This document shows, piece after piece, positions 44,068 to 53,779 of a DNA stretch of 64,000 nucleotides. The notes below the pieces were generated by a model that was given only the letters and a program-made list of their open reading frames with translations, did not search any database and was not told where the DNA came from. Each line of letters opens with the position of its first letter. Position 1 is the stretch's first letter. The translations under genes were made by a program, and so were the position numbers. The stretch is from Bacteroidetes bacterium HGW-Bacteroidetes-7. Its GTDB lineage: Bacteria > Bacteroidota > Bacteroidia > Bacteroidales > UBA932. The stretch spans positions 1-64,000 of the forward strand of contig PHDA01000007.1 of assembly GCA_002842465.1 (NCBI GenBank), read 5' to 3'.

Positions 44068-45654
44068 CTAATTGTTTTTAAACTGAGGTGCTTTGCGGTG
44101 ATTGGTCCCCTGCTCATACGAGTAGGCAATCTCTAAAAGTACTGGTTCGCTCCATGCACGGCCAAAGATCGAAATTCCAACCGGAAGTCCGTCAATAAAG
44201 CCCATCGGAAGAGTAATGTTTGGGTATCCCGAAACTGCAGCGTACGAAGAGCTGCTGATTCTGCCATTATCACCGTTAATCAAATCAGTTTTCCACGCAG
44301 GTGAACCTGTAGGAGAGATAATTGCATCAAGCTTGTTTTCGTTCATAATCTTGTCTATCCCATCTTCACGTGTAAGCTTGAACATTCTTTCAAGGTACTC
44401 TTTATATTCCGGGCTATCCAGAGAGCCCTTCTCATTGGCCATGATTAACAGCTCCTGATCAAAATATCTGAGTTCAACAGGATCTTTTTTATTAAACTCA
44501 ATTAGCTCTGTAACACTCTTAACCGGAGCATTATCTCCAAGTGATTCAAAATATTTATTAAGCCCGTCCTTAAATTCAAAAAGCATAACCTGAAACGATG
44601 CTGCACTTGCTGCTCCAGGGTATGGGAAGTCCAGTTCTATAACCTCTGCCCCTGCACTTCTCATATATTCGGCAGCTGCATTAATGAGGGAATCAACACG
44701 GTGATGAGCTCTTCCCAACGATTTGATCTTGCCTATTCTCTTTCCTTTGAGCCCATGTAAATTGAGAAATTGGGTATAGTCATTATAAAATTTTGCATTG
44801 GGGTCAAGTGTTTTTGAATCAAGAGAATCAGGCCCTGTCATGACTCCCAGAGAAATTGCAACATCTTTAACTGTTCTGCCCATTGGTCCTGGAGTATCCT
44901 GAGTGAATGAAATTGGAATAATGCCGGTTCTGCTTAGCAACCCCACTGTAGGCTTAAAGCCCACCACGCCATTGTTGTTAGAAGGACACACAATGCTTCC
45001 GTTTGTCTCTGTGCCAATAGCTATGACGCAAAGATTTGCAGAGACTGAGGCGCCGGAACCGGAACTTGACCCACATGGATTTCTGTCAAGAAAATATGGA
45101 TTTTTGACCTGCCCTCCAACTCCGCTCCATCCGCTTGAAGAGAAGTTTGATCTGAAATTAGCCCACTCGCTAAGGTTAGCCTTTGCAATTATAACGGCGC
45201 CGGCTTCACGTAACATCTCAACTATTCTGCTGTCTGCAGGTGCAAATGAGTTTTTAAGAATAACTGCTCCTGCTGTAGTTGGCATACCATCGTGAGTATC
45301 AATATTGTCTTTTAAGATTACAGGAATACCATGCATAGGGCCTCTTATCTTGCCCTCCGACAACTCTTTATCAAGCTCTTTCGCTATTTTTAGAGCATCC
45401 GGATTGACCGTAATTATTGAATTAAGCATCGGCCCGTTTTTATCAATTGTCTCTATTCTTGAAAGATAGTCTGTTACAATCTGACTAACAGTGAATTTCC
45501 CGCTTACATAACCATCATGAAGCTGAGAGATTGTAATCTCTTCAAGGTAAGATGCAGGATATGCTGATTTAACTTCTACAGTACATGCAGCAAACATAAG
45601 TGACATCAATGTCATAAGTACTGCTACCTTGGTAACTATTTTGAAAGTTTTCAT
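44068..45654 (-). CDS. Lipoprotein amidase (amidase signature family)
   Basis: A 528-residue amidase. The Ser-cisSer-Lys triad is visible: Lys115 (V-I-L-K-D-N-I), Ser196 (C-G-S-S-S-G) and nucleophile Ser220 (T-E-T-N-G-S), with the family spacing of 24 between the serines. It begins with a lipobox (F-A-A-C, Cys24), so it acts on the periplasmic side, unlike cytosolic GatA. It may release ammonia from peptide amides or act on wall amides (inference). Preceded by the UPF0316 gene after 18 bases. Confidence 0.92.
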   Translation of the reverse strand: MKTFKIVTKVAVLMTLMSLMFAACTVEVKSAYPASYLEEITISQLHDGYVSGKFTVSQIVTDYLSRIETIDKNGPMLNSIITVNPDALKIAKELDKELSEGKIRGPMHGIPVILKDNIDTHDGMPTTAGAVILKNSFAPADSRIVEMLREAGAVIIAKANLSEWANFRSNFSSSGWSGVGGQVKNPYFLDRNPCGSSSGSGASVSANLCVIAIGTETNGSIVCPSNNNGVVGFKPTVGLLSRTGIIPISFTQDTPGPMGRTVKDVAISLGVMTGPDSLDSKTLDPNAKFYNDYTQFLNLHGLKGKRIGKIKSLGRAHHRVDSLINAAAEYMRSAGAEVIELDFPYPGAASAASFQVMLFEFKDGLNKYFESLGDNAPVKSVTELIEFNKKDPVELRYFDQELLIMANEKGSLDSPEYKEYLERMFKLTREDGIDKIMNENKLDAIISPTGSPAWKTDLINGDNGRISSSSYAAVSGYPNITLPMGFIDGLPVGISIFGRAWSEPVLLEIAYSYEQGTNHRKAPQFKNN

Positions 45655-45672
45655 AGTATTTGTTTTAATATA

Positions 45673-46236
45673 TTACTTGCCAATGCGCCATCTGCTTAGG
45701 AGCGTTTGATTTTTCGGAAAAATGCCTCTCTGTTTTGTTCTGACATCCTCAACCACGAAAAATACATTAGGGTCAAATTCCGTAAAAATTCGCTCTACCT
45801 TTTTCATAAGCTTCCTGTCAACAACTGTCTCAATTACATCAATTTCGCCAAGAGAGCCTGTACCGTGAATAAGCGTAGCCCCAAAATTCTGTCTGTTAAG
45901 AAGTGATACTAACTCTTTTCCGTTACCCTTTGTATAAACTCTGCAAAGCAGTATTCCAAAGGCGATTTTTTGCTCTATTAAAATTCCGATGAAATTACCT
46001 GAAGCATACCCTGCAGCGTAAGAAAGATAGGCGGTTACATCATTTGCTCTTGAAAAAATCTCCGAAATAACTACAATCCAGATAAGAACCTCAAAAAATC
46101 CAATTATCGGGGCTATATATTTTTCCCCTTTTGATACAAAGATTATCCTTAATGTGCCAAGTGATACGTCAATAATTCTTCCAAAGAAGATTACAAAGGG
46201 GAGAATGAAGGGGTACTGATCCAGAAAATCAAACAT
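45673..46236 (-). CDS. UPF0316 membrane protein (DUF5698 and DUF2179)
   Basis: A 187-residue protein with three N-terminal membrane segments (about 8-28, 38-60, 66-85; R-I-I-D-V-S-L-G-T-L-R signature) and a cytoplasmic DUF2179 domain (about 110-175). The family is widespread with no settled function; a ligand-sensing role is often supposed. It sits in a minus-strand run between the NAD(P)HX repair enzyme (30 bases) and the amidase. Confidence 0.88.
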   Translation of the reverse strand: MFDFLDQYPFILPFVIFFGRIIDVSLGTLRIIFVSKGEKYIAPIIGFFEVLIWIVVISEIFSRANDVTAYLSYAAGYASGNFIGILIEQKIAFGILLCRVYTKGNGKELVSLLNRQNFGATLIHGTGSLGEIDVIETVVDRKLMKKVERIFTEFDPNVFFVVEDVRTKQRGIFPKNQTLLSRWRIGK

Positions 46237-46266
46237 AATTTTTATATAGATTAAACAGCGTTACAA

Positions 46267-47778
46267 TTAATAACCAATCCTTTTAAATGCAGCTCCTAAC
46301 GAAGCGGCAATATCGCTTGACATAAGCGAATTTTCACCTGTTGTCTCAACGGCAATATCACCGGCAAGTCCATGAAGAAAGACCCCTGCAAAAGCAGCTA
46401 CTTTTGAAGAGTATCCCTGTGCCATAAGAGCGAGAATTACACCGGTTAAGACATCTCCACTTCCTGCGGTTGCCATACCGGGATTCCCTGTTGAATTAAA
46501 AAAGATCTCTCCCTCAGGGGTAGTGATAGAGGTATGCGCACCCTTTAAAACAACCACAATGTTATGTTTAATGGAGAATTCTGACTGTTTAATAACTGCA
46601 TCATATGAGTTTTCAGTTTCGCCTGCAAGACGTGCAAATTCACCCGGGTGAGGAGTTATGACAGAACCTTCTGGGATTAGGTTGATGAGATCCCTTTCTG
46701 ATGCAATAATGTTCAGAGCATCAGCATCAATAATCATTGGCTTTTTACTACTCTTTAACAACTTCCTTAGTCCATCGACTGTTTCAGGGGATTTGCCTAA
46801 ACCCGGGCCAACAGCAATAGTATTATAATTTTCAATATTTTCAACGTAGGTAAAGATTGAATCTGACAAGTCAATCGAACATATTGCCTCAGGTACTGAA
46901 ATCTGAATAACTTCGTATAACAATTTTGGTATATGAACCGTTAACAGCCCCGCTCCTGATCTCATGGCTCCTTTTGCCGAAAGAACTGCCGCACCGCCCA
47001 TACCGTACGAACCGGCAATAAGAAGCGAGTGTCCAAAATTCCCTTTATGCGAAAATTTATCTCTTCGTTTAATCTCTTTTGCAATAAGCTCCTCTGTCAG
47101 CATGAAAAAATTAGTCTCCGTTTTTTCAATTATCTCATTATGCAAACCTATCGGGAGAACCTTCCATTTACCAATATAGGGAGCAGCCTCTTTGAAAAAC
47201 ATGCAGAGTTTTGGAAATTCAAAGGTAAGTGTCATGTCTGCCCAAATAATGGCATTTCTCTCCGGATTGGCATTCTCCTCTGAGAACAGACCGGAGGGCA
47301 AATCAATTGATATAACCTTTGCTCCGGAATTGTTAATCCTTTCAATTATCGGACAATAAATTCCCTCTGCACATCGATTGAGTCCTGTTCCAAAAATACC
47401 CTCTATAACAACTGCATCAGATGGAATTTCAGGAATATCTCTATCGACTTCTACCTCTTTGACAAACACACTACCAAATAGATATGTCTCTCCCAAGAGC
47501 TCTTTTCTTGGCTCAGATTTAAAAGTCTTGTTTTTTATCAGAAAGAGTTTGCAGTTAAAATCCCGTGCAGCAAGTATTGATGTAAGAGCAATAGCATCGT
47601 TTCCGTTATTCCCCGGCCCGGCAAATATAAATATCTGCTGCTTTTTGTTAATTTCTGTTTTAAGCCATTCGTAAAGCTTTTTGGCAGCCCTTTTTATGAG
47701 GTCTGTTTCACATATAGGTTCATTGATAATTGTATAATTATCAATAATGGAAATTTGTGATGATGTGAATATTTTCAT
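46267..47778 (-). CDS. nnr: Bifunctional NAD(P)H-hydrate epimerase/dehydratase
   Basis: Repairs hydrated NAD(P)H. The N-terminal YjeF_N epimerase domain (about 1-205) has F-A-G-P-G-N-N-G-N-D. The C-terminal ADP/ATP-dependent dehydratase domain (about 225-500) has the sugar-kinase-like G-S-G-D-V-L-T-G. Length 503 matches the fused family. I chose ATG at 47778 (M-K-I-F-T-S-S-Q) because the longer frame from 47811 runs into the preceding gene; this leaves a one-base gap after the stop at 47780. Cytoplasmic. Confidence 0.95.
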   Translation of the reverse strand: MKIFTSSQISIIDNYTIINEPICETDLIKRAAKKLYEWLKTEINKKQQIFIFAGPGNNGNDAIALTSILAARDFNCKLFLIKNKTFKSEPRKELLGETYLFGSVFVKEVEVDRDIPEIPSDAVVIEGIFGTGLNRCAEGIYCPIIERINNSGAKVISIDLPSGLFSEENANPERNAIIWADMTLTFEFPKLCMFFKEAAPYIGKWKVLPIGLHNEIIEKTETNFFMLTEELIAKEIKRRDKFSHKGNFGHSLLIAGSYGMGGAAVLSAKGAMRSGAGLLTVHIPKLLYEVIQISVPEAICSIDLSDSIFTYVENIENYNTIAVGPGLGKSPETVDGLRKLLKSSKKPMIIDADALNIIASERDLINLIPEGSVITPHPGEFARLAGETENSYDAVIKQSEFSIKHNIVVVLKGAHTSITTPEGEIFFNSTGNPGMATAGSGDVLTGVILALMAQGYSSKVAAFAGVFLHGLAGDIAVETTGENSLMSSDIAASLGAAFKRIGY

Positions 47779-47779
47779 T

Positions 47780-48382
47780 CTATTGTTGTGAGAACCAGTC
47801 GTTGTATTCAATGACTATCATCTCAAGGTCTGAAAGTTTGTACTCTTTATTAACAATTCTTTCGGCCAATTGAGGGTAGAGGAAGAAATACGCACTCATG
47901 TCTCTTCTAAAGTTAATTATTGCAGGAACTTTAAGGACTCCATCCTTTTTCAAAATGTATCTCTCTTTATCGGTTGTAAAGGAGTCAGACATGAACTCCT
48001 TTTCGTCATAAAACATCTTGTAAAGGGTCACATTACCGTTAACCAATTCAAGAACAAAAAAGTTTTTCCTCTTGCCCAAAAACAGATCTGAACCCTTTTC
48101 GTTTTTCAGGGAAACCATCTTGTAAACCCTGCCGTTGCTCTCAAATTCAAACCATTTTGCATCACCGGGTCTAATCCTTCTGCTCTTTCCGTTTTCATCA
48201 ATGTACTTCACGCCCCTCTGGATTAACTTAAAGTTAGGTGTCTTGCTAAACAGATTATATGGAATGTTCAGCTCTGCATTAATTTTTTGGTTTTGAATAA
48301 AAATTGCACCTCTCTCCTTTTTGGCCTCAATAGAAATTGCAGAAAACAGAATTAGTAAGATAACAAGCAGATTTTTCTTCAT
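47780..48382 (-). CDS. Exported protein of unknown function
   Basis: A 200-residue protein with signal peptide about 1-20 (ends S-I-E-A). The mature part is rich in Lys and aromatics and contains R-I-R-P-G-D-A-K-W-F-E-F. No family recognised and no catalytic motif seen. Sits tightly before nnr (one-base gap) and 33 bases after the histidine kinase. Confidence 0.8.
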   Translation of the reverse strand: MKKNLLVILLILFSAISIEAKKERGAIFIQNQKINAELNIPYNLFSKTPNFKLIQRGVKYIDENGKSRRIRPGDAKWFEFESNGRVYKMVSLKNEKGSDLFLGKRKNFFVLELVNGNVTLYKMFYDEKEFMSDSFTTDKERYILKKDGVLKVPAIINFRRDMSAYFFLYPQLAERIVNKEYKLSDLEMIVIEYNDWFSQQ

Positions 48383-48415
48383 AAAGATTAAATTTTACAG
48401 TCGTGAACTGTAAAA

Positions 48416-49357
48416 TTAATCAAAATTCTCCTTTACAGGTATTCTGAAGGTGAATTTTGAACCTAACCCCTCTTTAGATTCTACTGTTATATTTCCTCCA
48501 AGCATCTCGATGTATGCTTTTGAGATTGACAAACCAAGACCTATTCCTTCGTGAGCTCTGGACAGCCTTATGTCTGCCTGTACAAATCTCTCAAAAATGT
48601 TTTCAATTCTCTCTTCAGGAATTCCAATACCATCATCTTTAACAGAGAATCGGTAGTGCCCTTTTTCCAATGAAACTCCAATTTCGATTGTCCCGTCTGC
48701 ACTGTACTTGATAGCATTCTTTAGCAAATGAGTCAGTACAGAAACAAGCTTCTCTTTATCTGTATAAACTTTGCACTTTTCTTTGGGTGCTGTCTCTGAA
48801 ATTTTAAAAGCTAAGCCCTTCTCATCTGTAATTGGCAAATATACAGAGTGAAGATGTTCAATGAGTTCGTTAACATCTGTAAGCGTATAGTAAGTGGTTA
48901 TCTGGCCTGTATCAAGCTTAGAAATTGCAACAATATCATTTATCAGCAAAAGCATTCTCTCCCCACTCTTTTCGATAATGTCCAGATATTCTTTATGTTG
49001 TTCACCAGTTAGTTCGGGGTTTTTAAGCAGTTCTGAAAAGCCCAGAATTGCATTCATTGGCGTCCTTACCTCATGGCTGACATTTGCAAGAAAGGCTGTT
49101 TTGAGACGATCACTCTCCTTTGCCTTGGCTTCTGCAGCTCTCAACCTTTTGAGGTGCCCTTTTAAAAACAGAAAGAACAGAATGCCTGTGAATACTACAT
49201 AAAACCATCCTTTGTATGTTTGAATTTTCGATAATACCTCTTTGTCATCTGTGAAACCCTCTACAAAATAATCCGAGAATAGAATCCACAGACAACCGAT
49301 TATTAAATAGGCGGCAGTGATACCGTGCTCAAACCTGAATTTTAATATTTTGCCCAT
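48416..49357 (-). CDS. Membrane sensor histidine kinase
   Basis: A 313-residue kinase with two membrane segments (about 13-31 and 51-66) enclosing a sensor loop of only some 20 residues. A short linker, HisKA box with His95 (V-S-H-E-V-R-T-P) and HATPase_c domain (D-D-G-I-G-I-P, G-L-G-L-S-I-S-K) follow. No response regulator is adjacent, so the partner is elsewhere. It may sense membrane state or a small ligand between the helices (inference). Confidence 0.93.
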   Translation of the reverse strand: MGKILKFRFEHGITAAYLIIGCLWILFSDYFVEGFTDDKEVLSKIQTYKGWFYVVFTGILFFLFLKGHLKRLRAAEAKAKESDRLKTAFLANVSHEVRTPMNAILGFSELLKNPELTGEQHKEYLDIIEKSGERMLLLINDIVAISKLDTGQITTYYTLTDVNELIEHLHSVYLPITDEKGLAFKISETAPKEKCKVYTDKEKLVSVLTHLLKNAIKYSADGTIEIGVSLEKGHYRFSVKDDGIGIPEERIENIFERFVQADIRLSRAHEGIGLGLSISKAYIEMLGGNITVESKEGLGSKFTFRIPVKENFD

Positions 49358-49484
49358 AAGTTAGGTCATTAATTATAGGTACGAAGCTCTTCGGCAACTT
49401 TACGCAATTTAATAAAAACAAAGCACATAAATAGTATATTACTCTATAAACAATTGACTGCAATTATGGTTTATATAATATCTT

Positions 49485-49829
49485 ATGAAGAGTTCAATAG
49501 TAATATACGACCAAAATTGTGCAATATGCACAGCTACAGTAGCTTTCCTTAAAAAAAGAGAAGGTCTGACAAGTTTGGAATATGTAGCCTATGACACTTA
49601 CGAAGGTAAAAAGCTTTTAGACCTCTGCTCTCTTGATTTTTCATTAGAACAATACATCGTGTTCATAAAGGAGCAGAAGGTTTTTGTAAAATCAGGTGCT
49701 GTTCTTGAAATTCTCAAAGAGGCAGGAGGTTTGTGGTGCATACTATATATTTTTAAAGTTGTTCCCTCCCCAATCAGAGATTTTGTATATAACTTTATTG
49801 CTAAGAATCGATATAATATAAAAAAATGA
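49485..49829 (+). CDS. DCC-family thiol-disulfide oxidoreductase-like protein
   Basis: A 114-residue DUF393 protein: Y-D-Q-N-C-A-I-C with a CxxC redox motif at 12-15, I-V-F-I-K-E and a C-terminal P-S-P-I-R-D-F-V-Y. No signal peptide, so probably cytoplasmic. Redox partner unknown. It overlaps pdxH by four bases (ATGA), which implies translational coupling. Confidence 0.9.
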   Translation: MKSSIVIYDQNCAICTATVAFLKKREGLTSLEYVAYDTYEGKKLLDLCSLDFSLEQYIVFIKEQKVFVKSGAVLEILKEAGGLWCILYIFKVVPSPIRDFVYNFIAKNRYNIKK

Positions 49830-50494
49830 ACAGAACGGAGTTGCATAAAATGAGAAAAGAGTATTCTCCTAACCCTCTTGATATAAAAAATATATCTCCC
49901 GATCCTTTTACTCAGTTCGGGCTTTGGTTTACAGAAGCCTGTCAGCAGTTAAATGCAAATCCTTCAGAGTTATCTGAGGCAAATGCAATGGTTTTAAGTA
50001 CAGCGACAAAAGATGGGATTCCTTCATCCAGGGTGGTTTTACTTAAGAGTTTCTCTCCTGATGGATTTGTCTTTTTCACAAACTACAATAGTAGAAAAGG
50101 AGAAGAGATATCTGAAAACAATATGGTTTCTCTGCTCTTTTTCTGGCACAATAACATGAGACAATTAAGAATTGAAGGAGCAGCTGTAAAAATTTCCCAG
50201 GCGGAATCTGACCTTTATTTCAACTCCAGACCTCGCGAAAGTCAGGCATCATCAGCGCTTTCATTACAAAGCAAGAGTCTTGCGAACAAACAAATTTTTG
50301 ATGACGATATTAAAGAGCTGTTAGAGAGCGGACAAACAATTTATCGTCCCGAAAACTGGGGCGGATATATAGTCAATCCACACTATTTTGAATTCTGGCA
50401 AGGAGGTCTCAGGCGTTCACATGACCGAATTGCCTATTCAATTAACACAACCAACATTGAAATACAGTGGGATATTCAAAGGCTGTATCCATAA
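49826..50494 (+). CDS. pdxH: Pyridoxamine/pyridoxine 5'-phosphate oxidase
   Basis: FMN-dependent enzyme that makes pyridoxal 5'-phosphate, the cofactor needed for amino-acid metabolism. 222 residues, full length. Typical blocks: S-R-V-V-L-L-K, F-T-N-Y-N-S-R-K-G, F-W-H-N-N-M-R-Q-L-R, S-R-P-R-E-S-Q and the C-terminal R-L-Y-P. Cytoplasmic. Starts within the end of the DCC gene. Confidence 0.96.
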   Translation: MNRTELHKMRKEYSPNPLDIKNISPDPFTQFGLWFTEACQQLNANPSELSEANAMVLSTATKDGIPSSRVVLLKSFSPDGFVFFTNYNSRKGEEISENNMVSLLFFWHNNMRQLRIEGAAVKISQAESDLYFNSRPRESQASSALSLQSKSLANKQIFDDDIKELLESGQTIYRPENWGGYIVNPHYFEFWQGGLRRSHDRIAYSINTTNIEIQWDIQRLYP

Positions 50495-50551
50495 TTAGAC
50501 CACATTAAGCACTCTCTGAAAATATTCGTACATTTAAATCTGAATTTGATG

Positions 50552-50559
50552 TATTTTTG
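50552..50559 (+). promoter_or_regulatory. Candidate -7 box (TATTTTTG) for the kinase/regulator pair
   Basis: Matches TAnnTTTG 22 bases before the GTG start of the histidine kinase. The -33 element is not clear. Confidence 0.4.
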
Positions 50560-50581
50560 AACCCAAATTCAAATTAAAACA

Positions 50582-52081
50582 GTGTTTTTAAAACCCTTTT
50601 TCAATTACCGGATTTTTATCTGGGTCCTCCTCATTCTGGCAATAATGATGGGGGGAGTTTTTCTTGTTATAGCCTATTCTTACAAACTTCAAAAAGAGAC
50701 CGAACGATATATTGAGTGGTCAAGAAGCAGTGTGAGCGAAGCAAAAGAGATGGAGAACGAACTCACCGCAATCAAAGGACTCACATTCACTCTTTTGGTA
50801 AATAAGTCAGGGATATGGATTGACTCTCTTAAGAACAGACAGACAAAATTCATTTATCACCTCGAGAGAGCCAGAGTAAGGGCAAATACATCTGAGGAGG
50901 TTCAGCTCATTGGACAAGTATCTGCACTTTTTTCAAATCACGAACAGAACATTATAAAAGCAGTTTCATTTTTTAAAACAGGAGAACTTAGCAAAGCAAA
51001 TGTTCTGTTGGTCCACTCAGCACAAGAGCTTCTTGTTACAATTCAGCAAAAAAGCAACGAATTCATCTCCATTAATCAGAATGTTCAGGCACTCCATGAG
51101 AGAGTCCTCTCAAGAACCAATACAATAATTTTAAGAATTCTTATTTCCCTTGGAATTGGAGGTATCGTCACAGGGTTGCTCCTGAGTTGGCTGATATCAC
51201 GATTGCTTTTTGGGCCTCTTAATCAATTAATTTTAACAATAAGAAGTGTTTCCGGAGATGAGGTGTTTGAACAGCTTAAGCTGCATCACGGAGGAGAGTT
51301 GGACGAACTGGATAAAAGGATAAGGGTGCTTATCGATAGAATTAACAGGGCAAATTCCGATCTTTCAAAAAATAAAGAGCTGTTACAATACTCAAATAAA
51401 TACGCAACCTTGGGTAAAATAGCACCAACTATTGCTCACGAAATAAGAAATCCACTGGCCGCAATTAAGATGCTAGTGTACTCAATAAGGGAGGGAAAAG
51501 AGGTATCCCAGTCTATCAAGGAGGATCTGGACATAATAACCAGCGAAATTGACAGAATGGAGAACTTTACAAAAGATTTTTTAAAATTTGCCAAACCTGC
51601 CGACCCGGTATTTACAAAAGTTAACCCTACAGATTCTCTTTCTGAGGTTATCCAGCTATTAAAACCCCGGATTGAAAAAAACAACATAACCCTTGCCAAT
51701 AACACACATAAAAACAAATCACTGGTAATGGCTGACTCCGGTCATCTCAAACAGGTCTATATGAATATCATCTTAAATGCCGTTGAGGCTATGCCAAACG
51801 GAGGAGCACTTTCAATCACCTGTGAAAATGTAAATTTAGAGGAGAAAGGCATTATCAAAGAGTACATTCAAATCGATTTTGAAGATTCCGGACCAGGTAT
51901 TCCTGATGCCATAATGAAATCATTGTTTGAACCTTTTATCCGGGGTAGTGATATGGGAGTAGGCCTGGGTCTCTCAATTTCTCAGGGTATTGCCAACACC
52001 CACGGCGGTATAATTAATGCACAAAACAAAGGAGAATCAAAAGGGGCGATTTTTCATTTTTATCTTCCGTTGATTTACTAA
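50582..52081 (+). CDS. Sensor histidine kinase (NtrB/ZraS-like)
   Basis: A 499-residue inner-membrane kinase starting at GTG. Membrane segments at about 11-33 and 184-206 enclose an all-helical periplasmic sensor of about 150 residues. HAMP linker, HisKA with His286 (I-A-H-E-I-R-N-P) and HATPase_c (D-S-G-P-G-I-P, G-L-G-L-S-I-S-Q) follow. The H-E-I-R-N-P-L form is typical of kinases paired with sigma-54 activators; such an activator starts 12 bases downstream. The signal is unknown, perhaps envelope stress. Confidence 0.94.
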   Translation: MFLKPFFNYRIFIWVLLILAIMMGGVFLVIAYSYKLQKETERYIEWSRSSVSEAKEMENELTAIKGLTFTLLVNKSGIWIDSLKNRQTKFIYHLERARVRANTSEEVQLIGQVSALFSNHEQNIIKAVSFFKTGELSKANVLLVHSAQELLVTIQQKSNEFISINQNVQALHERVLSRTNTIILRILISLGIGGIVTGLLLSWLISRLLFGPLNQLILTIRSVSGDEVFEQLKLHHGGELDELDKRIRVLIDRINRANSDLSKNKELLQYSNKYATLGKIAPTIAHEIRNPLAAIKMLVYSIREGKEVSQSIKEDLDIITSEIDRMENFTKDFLKFAKPADPVFTKVNPTDSLSEVIQLLKPRIEKNNITLANNTHKNKSLVMADSGHLKQVYMNIILNAVEAMPNGGALSITCENVNLEEKGIIKEYIQIDFEDSGPGIPDAIMKSLFEPFIRGSDMGVGLGLSISQGIANTHGGIINAQNKGESKGAIFHFYLPLIY

Positions 52082-52093
52082 AATATTTTCAAT

Positions 52094-53503
52094 ATGTTCA
52101 AGTTGCTGGTTATTGATGACGAACAAAGCGTAAGATACTCTTTTAAGAAACTTCTTAACACAAAAGAGTATTCGATATCCGAAGCCTCAAACGCTGAGGA
52201 GGCTGTAGCTGCCTTCCGAAAAAACCCTCCTCATCTGGTAATTCTTGACATTGAAATGCCCGGGAAGGACGGCATTCAGGTATTAAAAGAGTTAAAGCAG
52301 ATCTCTCCAAAAACACCTGTTATAATTATAACTGCCTATGGTTCCGGCGACAGAGTAATAAAAGCAATGAAATACGGCGCATACGAATATATTGAAAAGC
52401 CATTTGATATTCCTCACTTTATGAAGGTGGTCGAAGAGGCTTTAAATACTGTAAGTATAAGCATTCCTGAAACCCCTGACAGCCCGGAAAAGAGAAAACA
52501 GATAGCAGCAAAGATTGATGACATTATTATTGGTGAAAGTGTAGCAATAAAGGAGGTCTTCAAACTTATTGGTAAAGTAGCAACAAGCGATGCAAGCATT
52601 TTGATTACTGGAGAGAGCGGAACCGGGAAAGAGTTAGTAGCAAGGGCTATCCACAAATACAGCGACAGAGCAGGTAAACCATTCATAGCAATTAACTGTG
52701 CAGCAATTCCTGAGGCTCTTTTGGAGAGTGAGCTTTTTGGATATGAAAAGGGATCATTTACCGGTGCGGACAGACAAAAAACAGGCAAGTTTGAAGAAGC
52801 TCATCAGGGAACACTGTTTCTTGATGAGATAGGTGATATGAGCCTTGCACTTCAGGCAAAAGTCCTACGAATATTGCAGGAGGGAACATTTGAAAGACTT
52901 GGAAGTTCCAAAATCATAAGAGTAAATGCCAGGCTTGTTGCGGCGACAAACAGAAATCTCGAAAATGACATTATAACCAAAACTTTCAGAGAAGATCTAT
53001 ACTACCGTCTTAAAGTTGTCACCATATCACTTCCTCCTTTAAGAATGCGCCGTGAGGACATTCCTCTTCTTGCAAGACATTTTATAGGTAAACACTCAAA
53101 GGAGAATGGCAATAACTTATTAAAACTTCATCCTGACTCAATTCAGCGACTATGCGATTACCCGTGGCCGGGAAATATTCGGGAATTGGAGAACGTAATA
53201 AAGCGAGCCATTATACTTACAAAAGGGTCAGTAATAAGCCCGGAATTGCTTTTTGAAGGAACAGAGATACCTGTTTTCTCAAAAACACCTGATACATCAT
53301 CAAGACTTGGCACATATCTTAATCAGGATATAATATCAAGAGAGGGTGAAATCTTCAAGCTGGCCGGTGAAGAGTTTGAGAAGGACCTTTTAAAATGGGC
53401 TCTCATCAAAACCGGAGGAAATCAGGTAAAAGCGGCAAAAATTCTTGGAATATCAAGAGTTATGCTCCATGAAAGAATCGAAAAATATGGGCTAAAGGGT
53501 TAA
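52094..53503 (+). CDS. Sigma-54-dependent response regulator (NtrC family)
   Basis: A 469-residue activator of RpoN-RNA polymerase. Receiver domain 1-115 with phospho-acceptor Asp52; AAA+ domain with Walker A G-E-S-G-T-G-K-E (173-180) and sigma-54 contact loop G-S-F-T-G-A (220-225); C-terminal Fis-type HTH (A-A-K-I-L-G-I-S-R). Partner of the kinase just upstream. A sigma-54 promoter lies about 190 bases after its stop, before the envelope lipoprotein gene, making that the likeliest target. Confidence 0.96.
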   Translation: MFKLLVIDDEQSVRYSFKKLLNTKEYSISEASNAEEAVAAFRKNPPHLVILDIEMPGKDGIQVLKELKQISPKTPVIIITAYGSGDRVIKAMKYGAYEYIEKPFDIPHFMKVVEEALNTVSISIPETPDSPEKRKQIAAKIDDIIIGESVAIKEVFKLIGKVATSDASILITGESGTGKELVARAIHKYSDRAGKPFIAINCAAIPEALLESELFGYEKGSFTGADRQKTGKFEEAHQGTLFLDEIGDMSLALQAKVLRILQEGTFERLGSSKIIRVNARLVAATNRNLENDIITKTFREDLYYRLKVVTISLPPLRMRREDIPLLARHFIGKHSKENGNNLLKLHPDSIQRLCDYPWPGNIRELENVIKRAIILTKGSVISPELLFEGTEIPVFSKTPDTSSRLGTYLNQDIISREGEIFKLAGEEFEKDLLKWALIKTGGNQVKAAKILGISRVMLHERIEKYGLKG

Positions 53504-53694
53504 AATGTGCAAACTTTGTTTACACCCTGCAAATAATCTGTACACAATATATTTATTATTTTTCACCAAATATGCGTAAACGCTTGTATATTTGACACTT
53601 ATCCTTTTGTCCGTTTTTATTAAAAAAACCTACTTCTATTTAAATAATCTCAATCACCCTTGTAATACTCTCTTTATCTGTGCTTTATACGGTT

Positions 53695-53709
53695 TGGCAC
53701 AATAATTGA
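53695..53709 (+). promoter_or_regulatory. Sigma-54 promoter (TGGCAC-N5-TTGA)
   Basis: TGGCAC at 53695-53700, five bases, TTGA at 53706-53709, preceded by TT. It matches the -24/-12 consensus except A for the last C. Transcription would start near 53720, giving a leader of about 60 bases to ATG 53780. It follows a gene for a sigma-54 activator. The rest of the 53504-53779 gap is AT-rich, with a TATATTTG at 53587. Confidence 0.65.
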
Positions 53710-53779
53710 CATAGGGTATAAGAGTATATTGTCAATTCACGATTTATTTAATAAATACCAAACAAAAAAATTAAAAAAA

